From positions 1 to 32,413 of the IMG/VR virus record IMGVR_UViG_3300022929_000116: a stretch of 32,413 nt of DNA. One strand, given 5' to 3'. Position numbers and translations under genes: made by a program. The notes beneath the pieces are model-generated. The model searched no databases. It was given only the letters and a program-made list of their open reading frames with translations, and was not told the origin of the DNA. The DNA is from a virus. Positions 5,815 to 14,957 of the stretch are shown here, piece after piece; within the stretch, counting starts at the first letter, position 1; every line of letters starts with the position of its first letter.

Positions 5815-5985
5815 ATGACTTACACAACTAAAAAAGAGCCATATTCGCGCCAAGTACCACCAGGCGACACACAAACCTTGGTGTTTTATGTCGATGAAGA
5901 GCTCAAAAAAATCGAACTATCACTATCCCGCATCAACGACATCTTAACAGAAATTGATACGAGGTTAACCGCAGGAGGCTTGTGA
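5815..5985 (+). CDS. small hypothetical protein, 56 aa
   Basis: ATG 5815 lies directly after the nozzle stop. The ORF encodes MTYTTKKEPYSRQVPPGDTQ and a helical, coiled-coil-like second half (VDEELKKIELSLSRINDILTEI). The stop overlaps the next gene's ATG as TGATG. Small helical proteins in this position occur in related phage structural operons and may be virion-associated or assembly factors. The placement and tight packing make it a likely real gene. Function unknown. Confidence 0.7.
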   Translation: MTYTTKKEPYSRQVPPGDTQTLVFYVDEELKKIELSLSRINDILTEIDTRLTAGGL

Positions 5986-6278
5986 TGCATTCACTCAAAG
6001 TCCCTGTGGCACAGCGATGGTGCTACACAATTTATTTTGAACACGTTGTTGGCACAGGCACCTTTGCGCACTGTGTCGTCCACACCAAGTGGTCAAAACT
6101 TGTCAAACAGATGCTCGCATCAGGTTGGCATCTTGTTACTACCGCCCATGGCGGTCCGATCCATGCTTTGCACGATCCCAAAGACAAGAAACACAAGAAA
6201 TTTATAAAAATCTTTGGCTTTGCCTATCAGGAAACACTTGAAGACGGCAAAGAACTCTGGGTATGGAGAAATAAATAA
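5985..6278 (+). CDS. hypothetical protein, 97 aa
   Basis: It starts at ATG 5985 with AGGAGG six bases upstream; a GTG one codon earlier is possible. The protein contains many aromatic and His residues (WCYTIYFEHVV, then HLVTTAHGGPIHALHDPKDK) and a basic stretch DKKHKKFIKIFGF, ending ELWVWRNK. No known catalytic motif is clear. Its last base overlaps the start of the following ejection-protein gene. Proteins of this shape are found next to ejection genes in marine podoviruses, annotated as hypothetical. Confidence 0.7.
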   Translation: MHSLKVPVAQRWCYTIYFEHVVGTGTFAHCVVHTKWSKLVKQMLASGWHLVTTAHGGPIHALHDPKDKKHKKFIKIFGFAYQETLEDGKELWVWRNK

Positions 6279-7447
6279 TGGGTAGCTTTTTTCAAGGCAA
6301 AACCAAGGTCACACAGTCTATAGATCCGCTTCAACAGCAAGGTTTCGACGCTTACATGGGTGCGTTGAACCCTATCAGCAACTATTTGGGCGGCCAAATT
6401 GGCGGCATGATGGCTAACCCTACATATGGTGGCCAAACCTACGCTGGTCTCGACCCACTTCAAATGCAGTATTACAACCAAGCAGGTAATTTTGCGGGTA
6501 ACCAGATGGGCAACGCTAGTGCGTTAGGTGCAGGCGCTGCAAATAACTACAATGCGACCTCTGGCTATGGCAACCAAATTGCCAATTTTACAAACATGCT
6601 AAGTAACCCTAACGGCGCTTTTGGCATGGGTAATAGCCTTGCTAATTCGCCAATGGCACAAGGCATCATTGACGCCTCTAGCCGCGATATTACAAGAAAC
6701 CTTGGCTCAAACTTAGCCCAGCTCGACAGAACTGCAGCAGGTGGTGGCAACACAAACAGCATTCGCGCTGGTATGATGGAAGGCACCATGACTGGCCTTG
6801 CAGGCGACCGTATCGCAGACATCGGCGCAAAAGTGCGGCAGGACATGTTCAACCAAGGTGTCGGCCAATTTAACACCAACATCGGCCAACAAGCCAATGC
6901 TCTTGGTATGCTTCAAGGCGCAAATGCTAGTGCAGCCGGAAACATGCTCAATGGATTCAATCTTGGCAACAGTGCCTTAGGCGCGATGTCTGGTGCAGGC
7001 AACTTTATGAACCAGTACAACCAAGGTGCAATGGACGATGCTGCTAATCAGTTCTACTTAGGCCAAGATCGACCTTTCCAACTTGCAAGCAACTACATGG
7101 GCTTATTTAACCCATTATCTGGTTTCAACGGTGGTGCAGGTGGCTCAAGCTCACAAACTGGCCCTTCAGGCGCAGACAAAATCGGCACTGTTGCTAATAT
7201 TATTGGCACAGGAATGTCGCTCTTCTGTTGGGTAGCCCGCGAAGTTTACGGACCACACAACCACAGTTGGCTAATTTTCCGCCACTGGATGTTTGCTCAC
7301 AGCCCTCGTTGGTTCTTCAAGCTATACGCTACTTATGGTGCGTCTTTTGCTCAGTTTATCTCAGACAAGCCAAAAGCTAAACGCGTTGTAAAGCACTTCA
7401 TGGATCGCATTGTTCGTAAATACGGAGGCGCACATGGGTCTCTTTGA
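6278..7447 (+). CDS. internal virion / DNA ejection protein, 389 aa
   Basis: ATG 6278 overlaps the previous TAA. Residues 1-300 are rich in Gly, Asn, Ala and Gln with amphipathic helices (GNSLANSPMAQGIIDASSRD; LGSNLAQLDRTAAGGG), typical of injected core proteins. The C-terminal domain, from about 314, has the pattern CWVAREVYGPHNHSWLIFRH then SPRWFFKLYATYG and ISDKPKAK, which I recognise as a conserved ending of such proteins in marine phages. It is probably injected or forms part of the trans-envelope channel, as inferred from family and position. The next gene overlaps its 3' end by 14 bases. Confidence 0.75.
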   Translation: MGSFFQGKTKVTQSIDPLQQQGFDAYMGALNPISNYLGGQIGGMMANPTYGGQTYAGLDPLQMQYYNQAGNFAGNQMGNASALGAGAANNYNATSGYGNQIANFTNMLSNPNGAFGMGNSLANSPMAQGIIDASSRDITRNLGSNLAQLDRTAAGGGNTNSIRAGMMEGTMTGLAGDRIADIGAKVRQDMFNQGVGQFNTNIGQQANALGMLQGANASAAGNMLNGFNLGNSALGAMSGAGNFMNQYNQGAMDDAANQFYLGQDRPFQLASNYMGLFNPLSGFNGGAGGSSSQTGPSGADKIGTVANIIGTGMSLFCWVAREVYGPHNHSWLIFRHWMFAHSPRWFFKLYATYGASFAQFISDKPKAKRVVKHFMDRIVRKYGGAHGSL

Positions 7448-8663
7448 TTTCTTCAACACAAGTGGTGCACTTAATCAACAGCAAAACACCATGGGTCCAC
7501 CTACATACGACCAAATGATGACAAACATGACTGATCCGCGCCAAATGGACACAGGCATGAAACTGCAGCTTTTAGGTCGCGCTTTTAAAGGTGACGACGT
7601 AAGTGGAAGCATCCAAGACTACCAAGATGGTATTCGCAACCGTTTCAGACAGCGCCAACAAGATCAACGCCAAAGCCGCATCGACGATCTTAATCGCAGC
7701 CAAACTGAGCTAAACATGCAAAACACCCAGCAGAGCATGGACATTGCAAACCAGAAACTGCCTGGGCAGCTTAGAAGCCAAGATCTGTCTAATCAAAGAA
7801 CAGATATTGCTAATGTCCGTAATTCTCAGCTAATCAATCAGAATAACGTTGGTAAAGCTGAATGGGTCGGCGACAATCAAACTGGTCGCGTTATGCAGCG
7901 CAATCCAAACACTGGTGCTTTAGAAGACGTTACTGATCAATACACACCAGCTCAAATTGCAGCATTCAAAGCAGCTAAAAACCCAGCACAGACAGGTAAA
8001 AACACAATCAATCCTGGTGTTGGCCGTGTGTTGAGTGAAGCAGAACGAGCACGCGATAAAGAGTTCGGTAAGAACATCGAAAAGTTCAATCCAACTGCCT
8101 CCTCTGGCAATATCGGCATGCTTCGCATGATTGCTGATGGCCTTGCCACACAAGAGCCAGGCGAAGGTAACACAGGTCTTTCTTGGATGAGCCCGTTTAA
8201 ATCGGCAGCTCGCTTGGTCGACCGTGATGGGGACATGGGCATTCGCGCTCTTGTCGACTCTGAAAGTCTTGACACCCAAGAGCTTGTTGCAGGTGTTATT
8301 CAAAAGAACTTGCGCGAAACTCTTGGTGCTCAATTTACCCAGCGAGAAGGCATGCTGCTTATTCAGCGTGCTTACAATCCTCAGCTTGACCCCAAAACAA
8401 ACTCTAAGCGACTTCAAGCAGCAGCAATGCTTGCTGAAGCCTATGTCAAGGCACAACAAGACAAACTTGATTACTACAACAAGAACAATGGCTCAATTGC
8501 AGGCTACAACCCGCAAATGGAACAAGGTCTTGCTGCCATGGAAAATCAAGTGCGCCAGATATTTGCCCAAAATGGTGGTGATATGTCAGGTGGTGCAGGC
8601 AACGGTGCTCCTCAGCTTTCTACCAGCGAAGGTGTCGCTGCATTTGAGAAGTACAACAAATAA
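7434..8663 (+). CDS. internal virion / ejection protein, 409 aa
   Basis: The start is ATG 7434 (MGLFDFFNTSGALNQQQNTM), preceded by GGAGG; an earlier in-frame start lies deep in the previous gene and lacks a ribosome site. Residues 50-140 are Gln/Arg/Asn-rich and likely coiled coil (RFRQRQQDQRQSRIDDLNRS). The middle and C-terminal part contains LRETLGAQFTQREGMLLIQR and YNPQLDPKTNSKRL, a signature I associate with podovirus ejection proteins. It lies between two other virion genes, and a three-protein ejection set (this gene, 6278 and 8686) would match the P22 and T7 arrangement. The exact role is inferred. Confidence 0.75.
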   Translation: MGLFDFFNTSGALNQQQNTMGPPTYDQMMTNMTDPRQMDTGMKLQLLGRAFKGDDVSGSIQDYQDGIRNRFRQRQQDQRQSRIDDLNRSQTELNMQNTQQSMDIANQKLPGQLRSQDLSNQRTDIANVRNSQLINQNNVGKAEWVGDNQTGRVMQRNPNTGALEDVTDQYTPAQIAAFKAAKNPAQTGKNTINPGVGRVLSEAERARDKEFGKNIEKFNPTASSGNIGMLRMIADGLATQEPGEGNTGLSWMSPFKSAARLVDRDGDMGIRALVDSESLDTQELVAGVIQKNLRETLGAQFTQREGMLLIQRAYNPQLDPKTNSKRLQAAAMLAEAYVKAQQDKLDYYNKNNGSIAGYNPQMEQGLAAMENQVRQIFAQNGGDMSGGAGNGAPQLSTSEGVAAFEKYNK

Positions 8664-8685
8664 TCTAAAATCTTAGGAGCCGAGC

Positions 8686-11600
8686 ATGCCAACAATGCAG
8701 GAGCTCGAGCGTGCGTTAGTTAATGCTGACCGCGCTGGAGACACTAATGCTGCGCGAGCACTTGTGCAGGAAATTAAGAACTTTCAGGCTCAACCCTCAC
8801 AACCGCAAGGCGACACGTCCTACGGCACTGCATTTGAATATGGTGATTTAACCACACGCGCAAACACCCTTAACTACGCAGCTGACGCAAACCAAGCTAT
8901 GGACGACGGATTGCTTGGTGATTTTACGCGTTTTGGCAGAGAAAATATTGGTAATCCTGTACGCGAGTTTTTTGGCTTTGATCCTATCGACACTGACGCT
9001 GTAAATGCTCAATACGAAGCCAATAATCGTGCTCAAGCTGATGCTTTAAACCAGCAAGCAAGTGATCTTAATTACAGATCGCTTACTACAGATGACGTAA
9101 CAGGGATTGGCTCAGCACTAAATTACGCAGGCCAAAAAGTAGCAGAGTCTGCTCCAGCTATGATTGCGTCTATTGCTGCACCAGCTGTTGCCACGCCTCT
9201 CATTATGTCCGGTGAAGTCAACGAAGGCTTGAAAAGCATCGAAGGACTGACACTCGACGAAAGAGTGCGCTACGCAACAGCGGGTGGCGCTATTATGACT
9301 GTGCTAGAGAATTTAGGTGCTAGCTTAATATTAAAAGGTGTTCCTAAAGAAGTTGTCGGCAAAATGGGCGCTCAACGCATCGCGGATTTGCTCAACAAGC
9401 GCGGTTTGACCCGCGTAGCTGGTGCTGTGCTTGCTGCTGGCACCGGTGAAAGTGCAACAGAAATAGGCCAAGAAATTACCAAAGTAGGTGTTGAAGCCTA
9501 CGCCGGTAAAGACTTTGCTGAAGGTGAAATCGGTACACGTTTAAAAGAAGCAGGCGCTGCAGGCTTTGCAGCCGGTGGTGCTATCAGAGGTAGCGGCACT
9601 GCAATCTCTGAAACAGCAAAGGCTGCCTCAAATGCCGCAGAAAACATGGATGGCCTTAAAGCTATCCATGGCGGTGACAAAGAAGCTCTTGCTGATGTCT
9701 CTCGTGATGTTGTCCAGCTGTCAAGCCAGTTCAATGATCGAAACCCTACCAAAAGTCTTGAAGACGCCGACGCAACTCTTCGTGATCTTCACACAGCCTA
9801 TATGAAGCAGTTCGATGAGGCTAAGCGCCGCGCTCAAAGCGCAGGCATTGACACCTCATCTGCAGACTTTGCTACAGCAGAGCGCCGCGCAAAGAACAGA
9901 GCTAAAAACGAAGCCTCTAATGCAGACATTGACTATTTAAGCCAAGTCGACCCAGAGCTCGGTGCATTAGCTCGTAAACTCAACGTCATTACGCGTTTCA
10001 CACAAAAAGGTGTAAAAGGTGGCGTTAGCCAGTTTACCGATCTGCTCAACCCAATCGAAGGCTTGAAAAAGTCAGGCACTTTTGGTCGCGGTGTAGGTGG
10101 TATGCAAGCTACAGGTGCATCCGCGCTTGCTGCTTACACATCAGGCGGCACAATTGCTGCGTCAGTAGGTGGTCGTTTAATCGACGCTGCCACAGGCTCT
10201 CGCAACCGCGTTAACAAGGCAATTAACAAATATTCTAACCGTGCAGGCATAGACACTTCAGGCCAAGGCCAAGTGCAGCAAAATGAAGCTGCCGCTACAG
10301 CCCAATCTGAAGCCCTGGCGCGCGCTAAAGCTACGCAAGCTGCAAACCTACAGCAACAGAACATAGCTAACCTCAAAGCTGGCTATGACTCTGTAGGTGG
10401 TGCTGAAGCTGCAATGCGCCAGCGTACTGGACTTAATCGCCAGCAAACAGCCGTTGCATTAAGAAGCCTTAAACGCAGCAGACCAGACCTTGCCCCGACA
10501 ATTAAAAGCTACGAAGAGAGTTTGAAAACAGGCTCTCGTGTCGGTGAGCAGTCACGCGAATTTTATAATCTACAAGACGCAATAGTAGGCCGAGCAAAAG
10601 AGCTCGGAATGGAAGTAAATGAAACTAATCAGAACCAAATGCTGCAACCTAATAGCATGGCGGCAAACTTTGCGCGTGGCGGTATCGGAAATCCTATCGC
10701 TTATCAAGCAACTGTTGACAATGCTATGCGAACAGCTCAAGTGGCTGTGGACAATGCTCCCACTCCAGAGCTTGCTCAGCTTGCCAACAAAATTGCTAAC
10801 GCACGCACAAAAGCTCTTAAGCAAGCTCAACTTGAAGAAGCAGTAGCTAATAACCCAGAGCATAAAGACTACTTGCTCAACGTTGTTGCACCACTCGCAG
10901 AGTTTGGGCCAGTTGAGACAAAACAAGAGTCTCGTTTTGGTGTGCCTGGCGGCGACATAATTCAAGAAGAAATGGACGCAGGCCAACAACTATACGGCGA
11001 TCGTATGGTTATATTAAACCACGGCACAAGCAAAAGTTCTGCTTCAGCAATTGATGCAAGTGGCTTTTCTACTCCGTCTGTATTTGCGGCAGTTGATCCA
11101 GCTGACGCTGATAAGTTTGCGCAGACAACATTAAATCTAAAAGATAACGGTCGCATCACAATGATGTGGCCTGAAAAAATCTTTGAGCAGCTAAAGCGCA
11201 ATAAGCTCATTAAAACCGAGCCGTACAAAACGCCTTTTGGTAAAACTATAAACGAATATGTAGTGTCGCCAACAGCGCTAGATAAAGCTGATATTTTCAG
11301 ATCTCGCTCACTTCACAAAGCTGGCAATAAAATCACAGATGCACAGCGCGCTCAGCTTGTAGCTGACGCACTAGGCAATGGTTTTAAAGTCCAGTTTAAC
11401 GCAAGCGACGATGCTTACTACAGACGCCAAGAGCTCATTACTCTGACTTCAAATGGTGACAAGCGTAAAGTCTTACACGAGATTTTTCATGCTGTCGAAA
11501 ACCGTCTTACACCAGAAGAAATGAGCATTATTCAATCTCATCCTACGTACAAAGATGTAATGGCTGAGGTTGAAGAGCTTTATTCCGATCTAAACCCCTC

Positions 11601-14208
11601 CGCAAAAATGCTTGAAGGACTTGCTGAAACTGCAGCACGACTTCAAGAAGCACGCGGCGAAAATATGGGTCGTGTAAAGTACATCTTGTCGCGCATTAAA
11701 GATCTTATTGAAGCCTTCAAGCAGCTAATCGACGGCAACGGCTTTACTAACGTTAATAATATTCTTGATGATGTTTACACAGGCAAAGCACACCAGCGCC
11801 AGATCAATGAGCATTACGCAGATCTATATGTTCCTGATATTGCTTACGCAAAGAAAGACAAGCCTGGTGGACCAATGGTCGCTAAGCGTCTTGCTGCTCT
11901 CGACAAAATTCAAGAGCTAGCCAAAAACGCTAAAACCATCGCTCCTACAATTAACAGCCAATATGACGAAGCAATGACAAACATTGCAAACAACCTTGGT
12001 CTTCCAAGTGTCACACCAGAAGTCCTTAAAAAGACTTTGTCGCGTGTAACACCAAACACCGACCTTGGCATGATTGCAGCAGACTACCTTCGTGCTATTG
12101 GCGTCATGAACGACCAGGGCATTGTCAATAAAGACCCTGACGCAGACATTGATGAAGTAGTATCACAGTATCGTGAAGACTTTTTAGTGCTGCTCAAAGC
12201 ACTTCAAAAAGCAAGTGTTATCGATGACTTTGGCCTTGCCTTCAGAACATCGGCCGGTGGTCGTATGTATCCTGTCCATATGCTCGTTCCTAAGCTCCCA
12301 GCATTGGAAGCTAAAGCCGAGTTAAACAACGTCCGTAAATTTGAAAACAGAGCTAAGCCAACCCATTGGGAAGGCAAGATTGAGATCAACGGCCATCCGT
12401 TTGGCAACTACGACAACACGGAAGCCTTTATTGATCGTGAACAAAAACAAGCTCTCGTAATCAACGACAAGATTTATGAGATGATGGACAAGATGCAGTC
12501 CACACCACAAATTCACCGTGGACTTGATCTTATATACAAAAAGGATGGAACTACAGACAGTGCGTATACGCTGGCTGCAGCAGAAGCCTTAAAACAGTAT
12601 AAAGACAACCAAGGCGAAAATGGTGGCATGACTCCGCTGTTCATGAAGCGCCGTGCACAAGATCGACTTCGTGTAGACACTTTAAACGGCTCTGCGTCAT
12701 ATCAAGGCAAAGCAGGTAAAGCTATTTGGGAGTTTCCTAATTGGGAACCACTAGGCGAAACTGGCTTTGAGCAAATGCTTCATAGCATGCGCGATCATTT
12801 CGGCATTTCAAATGAACTTCCGTACAATGAACGTGTCGGCTTTTTGTTTGGCACAGTCGGGCAGTATATGCAGCTTGCTGGTCGTCCAGCTAGCGATGCT
12901 ATTCCGCAGTCAGATCTAGACATGCCTCTTATCGACTATTTGGTCAATGCCTATGGTCAGGATGGAAGCTATGTGTTTAGCCACACACGCGGAGGCACGC
13001 CAAAGCTGTTTCTTGACAAGCAAAGCGGAACTACTCTTTACCAAAAGAACCACGCATTGTTTGACGTTGCAGATCACGGCTTTGAAATACAGCGTGCAGC
13101 CATCGAACTAGGGCGCATGAGGTCTTATCTGGAAAATATTATACCAGGTGCTAAAAAGATCCCATCAAGCGAGCTCTTTATGATGCCACAGTCTCAAGAG
13201 GCTTTGGCAGACTTCAGATCAAGCTATCCTGTTTGGTTCGATGGAACATCATCTTCATACCAGCTACACGCTGTGCTTACTGGCGACGCCAATTTGGCCC
13301 AAGAAACTAACATTGGACCAATGGACCCAGATGGACCAGGTGGCGATTTGTACCGCCCTGGTGCCGAGTATCTTCAGCGTGCACTTGACTTGCCACAAAC
13401 TAAAACACGCAAGATTACTAAGAAATTCATTAGTAATCGGCGCAGTTATGGCCAAGTTAAGCTCACAGCACTCAAATCTGGTGCAGATGAGATAGCAAAG
13501 TCAGTGCCTGCATATGCCGAGCGTGACGAGAGTGGCCAATGGCCGCAGCAAATCAAAGACAGTTTGAAGCAAATTCAAAACGATCTTGAGTTGCAGTTCG
13601 ACACACGGTTCCCAGGCGCTGCAATGGCAGAAGGTGTCGCAAAGTCAATTGCTAGCACAATGTACAACATGCAAGGGCAAGATATGTTTGCTGTGCGTGT
13701 TCCTCTTCCAGACGGAGACGTTGCTGTCTATACAGGCAAATTGCCAGACAGTGCAAAGAAGCGCGTAAAATGGAGCATCGACAAAGACAAGAACATTGCC
13801 GTTCCAGTTTTTGAAGACAAGAAAGCTATCACAGGCTTTGCTGCCTTTTTGAACCACGCTTTAGACGCTTACGTTCAACGCGAACTTGCAAAACGTCTTC
13901 GTGCTAATGGAGCAACAGGCTTTATGCACACACATGACGCTTTTGCTGTGCACGCTAAAAACGGCGAACTCATGCGACAGCTTTACTGGCAGATTTTGAG
14001 AGAGATTGCAGCTCAGCCAATTTATCAAAAGATACTTGAGGCAAACGGCTTAGATCCAAATTCAATGTCTGTTCGTTACAACATAACGACACCAGAAGGC
14101 TCACAAACCGCAGAGCGCCCAATGGCAGATGTGCTTCAGCAAATCGAGCAACAAAAATCAATGACATTCGGACAAGAAGCAGAACCGAACTTCTACGCAT
14201 TGTCATAA
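8686..14208 (+). CDS. 1840-aa polyvalent injected virion protein with zincin and candidate virion RNA polymerase
   Basis: A TAGGAG site precedes ATG 8686. The N-terminus (LERALVNADRAGDTNAARAL) is typical of injected polyvalent proteins. Residues ~140-310 are Ala/Gly-rich with membrane-compatible helices (SAPAMIASIAAPAVATPLIM). A possible ADP-ribosyltransferase-like segment has HGTSKSS at 779, VFAAVDPADADKFA and EYVV at 857. HEIFHAVE at 931-938 is an HExxH zincin motif. The last ~650 residues carry candidate single-subunit RNA polymerase motifs: SAGGRMYP (1189-1196, cf. T7 DxxGR), PVWFDGTSSSYQ (motif A, Asp1519, cf. T7 DGSCSGIQ), RKITKK...RRSYG (motif B, Lys1580, Tyr1588; spacing Lys-x7-Tyr as in T7) and HTHDAF (motif C, Asp1751, cf. 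T7 HDSF). The order is right. The 326-residue gap between SxxGR and motif A is longer than in T7 or N4. By analogy with N4, this would be packaged and injected to transcribe the first genes. The zincin call is fairly sure, the polymerase probable, the ART weak. Confidence 0.75.
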   Translation: MPTMQELERALVNADRAGDTNAARALVQEIKNFQAQPSQPQGDTSYGTAFEYGDLTTRANTLNYAADANQAMDDGLLGDFTRFGRENIGNPVREFFGFDPIDTDAVNAQYEANNRAQADALNQQASDLNYRSLTTDDVTGIGSALNYAGQKVAESAPAMIASIAAPAVATPLIMSGEVNEGLKSIEGLTLDERVRYATAGGAIMTVLENLGASLILKGVPKEVVGKMGAQRIADLLNKRGLTRVAGAVLAAGTGESATEIGQEITKVGVEAYAGKDFAEGEIGTRLKEAGAAGFAAGGAIRGSGTAISETAKAASNAAENMDGLKAIHGGDKEALADVSRDVVQLSSQFNDRNPTKSLEDADATLRDLHTAYMKQFDEAKRRAQSAGIDTSSADFATAERRAKNRAKNEASNADIDYLSQVDPELGALARKLNVITRFTQKGVKGGVSQFTDLLNPIEGLKKSGTFGRGVGGMQATGASALAAYTSGGTIAASVGGRLIDAATGSRNRVNKAINKYSNRAGIDTSGQGQVQQNEAAATAQSEALARAKATQAANLQQQNIANLKAGYDSVGGAEAAMRQRTGLNRQQTAVALRSLKRSRPDLAPTIKSYEESLKTGSRVGEQSREFYNLQDAIVGRAKELGMEVNETNQNQMLQPNSMAANFARGGIGNPIAYQATVDNAMRTAQVAVDNAPTPELAQLANKIANARTKALKQAQLEEAVANNPEHKDYLLNVVAPLAEFGPVETKQESRFGVPGGDIIQEEMDAGQQLYGDRMVILNHGTSKSSASAIDASGFSTPSVFAAVDPADADKFAQTTLNLKDNGRITMMWPEKIFEQLKRNKLIKTEPYKTPFGKTINEYVVSPTALDKADIFRSRSLHKAGNKITDAQRAQLVADALGNGFKVQFNASDDAYYRRQELITLTSNGDKRKVLHEIFHAVENRLTPEEMSIIQSHPTYKDVMAEVEELYSDLNPSAKMLEGLAETAARLQEARGENMGRVKYILSRIKDLIEAFKQLIDGNGFTNVNNILDDVYTGKAHQRQINEHYADLYVPDIAYAKKDKPGGPMVAKRLAALDKIQELAKNAKTIAPTINSQYDEAMTNIANNLGLPSVTPEVLKKTLSRVTPNTDLGMIAADYLRAIGVMNDQGIVNKDPDADIDEVVSQYREDFLVLLKALQKASVIDDFGLAFRTSAGGRMYPVHMLVPKLPALEAKAELNNVRKFENRAKPTHWEGKIEINGHPFGNYDNTEAFIDREQKQALVINDKIYEMMDKMQSTPQIHRGLDLIYKKDGTTDSAYTLAAAEALKQYKDNQGENGGMTPLFMKRRAQDRLRVDTLNGSASYQGKAGKAIWEFPNWEPLGETGFEQMLHSMRDHFGISNELPYNERVGFLFGTVGQYMQLAGRPASDAIPQSDLDMPLIDYLVNAYGQDGSYVFSHTRGGTPKLFLDKQSGTTLYQKNHALFDVADHGFEIQRAAIELGRMRSYLENIIPGAKKIPSSELFMMPQSQEALADFRSSYPVWFDGTSSSYQLHAVLTGDANLAQETNIGPMDPDGPGGDLYRPGAEYLQRALDLPQTKTRKITKKFISNRRSYGQVKLTALKSGADEIAKSVPAYAERDESGQWPQQIKDSLKQIQNDLELQFDTRFPGAAMAEGVAKSIASTMYNMQGQDMFAVRVPLPDGDVAVYTGKLPDSAKKRVKWSIDKDKNIAVPVFEDKKAITGFAAFLNHALDAYVQRELAKRLRANGATGFMHTHDAFAVHAKNGELMRQLYWQILREIAAQPIYQKILEANGLDPNSMSVRYNITTPEGSQTAERPMADVLQQIEQQKSMTFGQEAEPNFYALS

Positions 14209-14227
14209 AATACCTAAGGAGAGCAAA

Positions 14228-14614
14228 TTGAAATCTTACGAGCTATATCAGCTTATCGAAGTTTTCGACCAAATGATGAAAGACGAGCGCTTTACCAAAC
14301 AAGCGCGAATTAACATGGGGCAAGAGTTTATTAACGCTATGCCTCCAGCATCTTTAGTTAAAAGCGCATCGCAAACATACATGATGGTGCGCAACTACAT
14401 GGCAGTCATACTGCAAGGAGCTGTTCAAAATGGACAAACCGAAAGCGACGATAAATCCAAAGTCAAAACGCCTAGTGGCAGCACCCCAGATAAAACCAGC
14501 ATGGACGGAAAAGAACATGCACATGCATCCGATAAAACGGATGAAGCTGGAGGGCGGCGAAAGGTGGGAAAGACATCTGGAGCACCTTCGAACAGTAGGC
14601 GCAAAAAATCATAG
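14228..14614 (+). CDS. hypothetical protein upstream of terminase, 128 aa
   Basis: It starts at TTG 14228 with AAGGAG six to eight bases upstream. Residues 1-68 are a well-ordered helical domain (YELYQLIEVFDQMMKDERFT; NMGQEFINAMPPASLVKSAS). From residue 69 on it is low-complexity and charged (DDKSKVKTPSGSTPDKTS), ending in RRKKS. This tail is read in one frame while the start of the small terminase is read in another, a 185-base overlap. The first part looks real; the tail may simply be what the overlap permits. Possible role in packaging, from location only. Confidence 0.6.
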   Translation: MKSYELYQLIEVFDQMMKDERFTKQARINMGQEFINAMPPASLVKSASQTYMMVRNYMAVILQGAVQNGQTESDDKSKVKTPSGSTPDKTSMDGKEHAHASDKTDEAGGRRKVGKTSGAPSNSRRKKS

Positions 14615-14957
14615 ACCAGTCGGAGTACCAGATGGCTGGGGTCGCCAACTCGATAAACTTGCTGAAGTTCGTGAACAATTACGAGTTAAAGCAGAACAGA
14701 AAGTACAGCAAATGATTGAACAAGGTTTACTACCGTCTGACGACGATATTGCCAAGCGCGCTGTCACAGTTTTGCTTGAGATCGCTGAAGGACCTGATGC
14801 TGCCACCACTAAAGCTGGTGCAGCAAAAGCTCTTTTGGAGTTCACCAAGCAGAAGCCCGTGAACAAGCATGAAGTAAAGGCGGTCGCTGAAGAGTGGCTG
14901 GCAAGTCTAGATGACAACAGCGAAAGCACAGAAGATCAGGAAGCAATTGAGGGATGA
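14430..14957 (+). CDS. terS: small terminase subunit (DNA recognition), 175 aa
   Basis: AAGGAG lies nine bases before ATG 14430. Residues ~1-60 are basic and low-complexity (overlap zone). From PVGVPDGWGRQLDKLAEVRE onward the protein is helical, with a typical TerS layout: a helical domain, an alpha-helical oligomerisation stretch (VTVLLEIAEGPDAATTKAGA AKALLE), and an acidic C-terminus (LASLDDNSESTEDQEAIEG). It would bind the packaging site and activate the large subunit. It lies immediately before and overlaps terL by 47 bases. No textbook helix-turn-helix was proven by eye, so the call rests mainly on position and helical form. Confidence 0.65.
   Translation: MDKPKATINPKSKRLVAAPQIKPAWTEKNMHMHPIKRMKLEGGERWERHLEHLRTVGAKNHRPVGVPDGWGRQLDKLAEVREQLRVKAEQKVQQMIEQGLLPSDDDIAKRAVTVLLEIAEGPDAATTKAGAAKALLEFTKQKPVNKHEVKAVAEEWLASLDDNSESTEDQEAIEG

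Noticed and set aside
7920-8459. 179-residue leftward ORF within the second ejection gene
   Set aside because: Antisense shadow with Cys/His/Leu-rich composition; the + strand frame has clear family patterns and spacing.
8224-8676. 150-residue rightward ORF overlapping the end of the second ejection gene
   Set aside because: Out-of-frame shadow without a ribosome site; rich in Leu, Cys and Lys.
10570-10989. 139-residue leftward ORF inside the polyvalent gene
   Set aside because: Antisense shadow, Cys/Phe-rich, no ribosome site.
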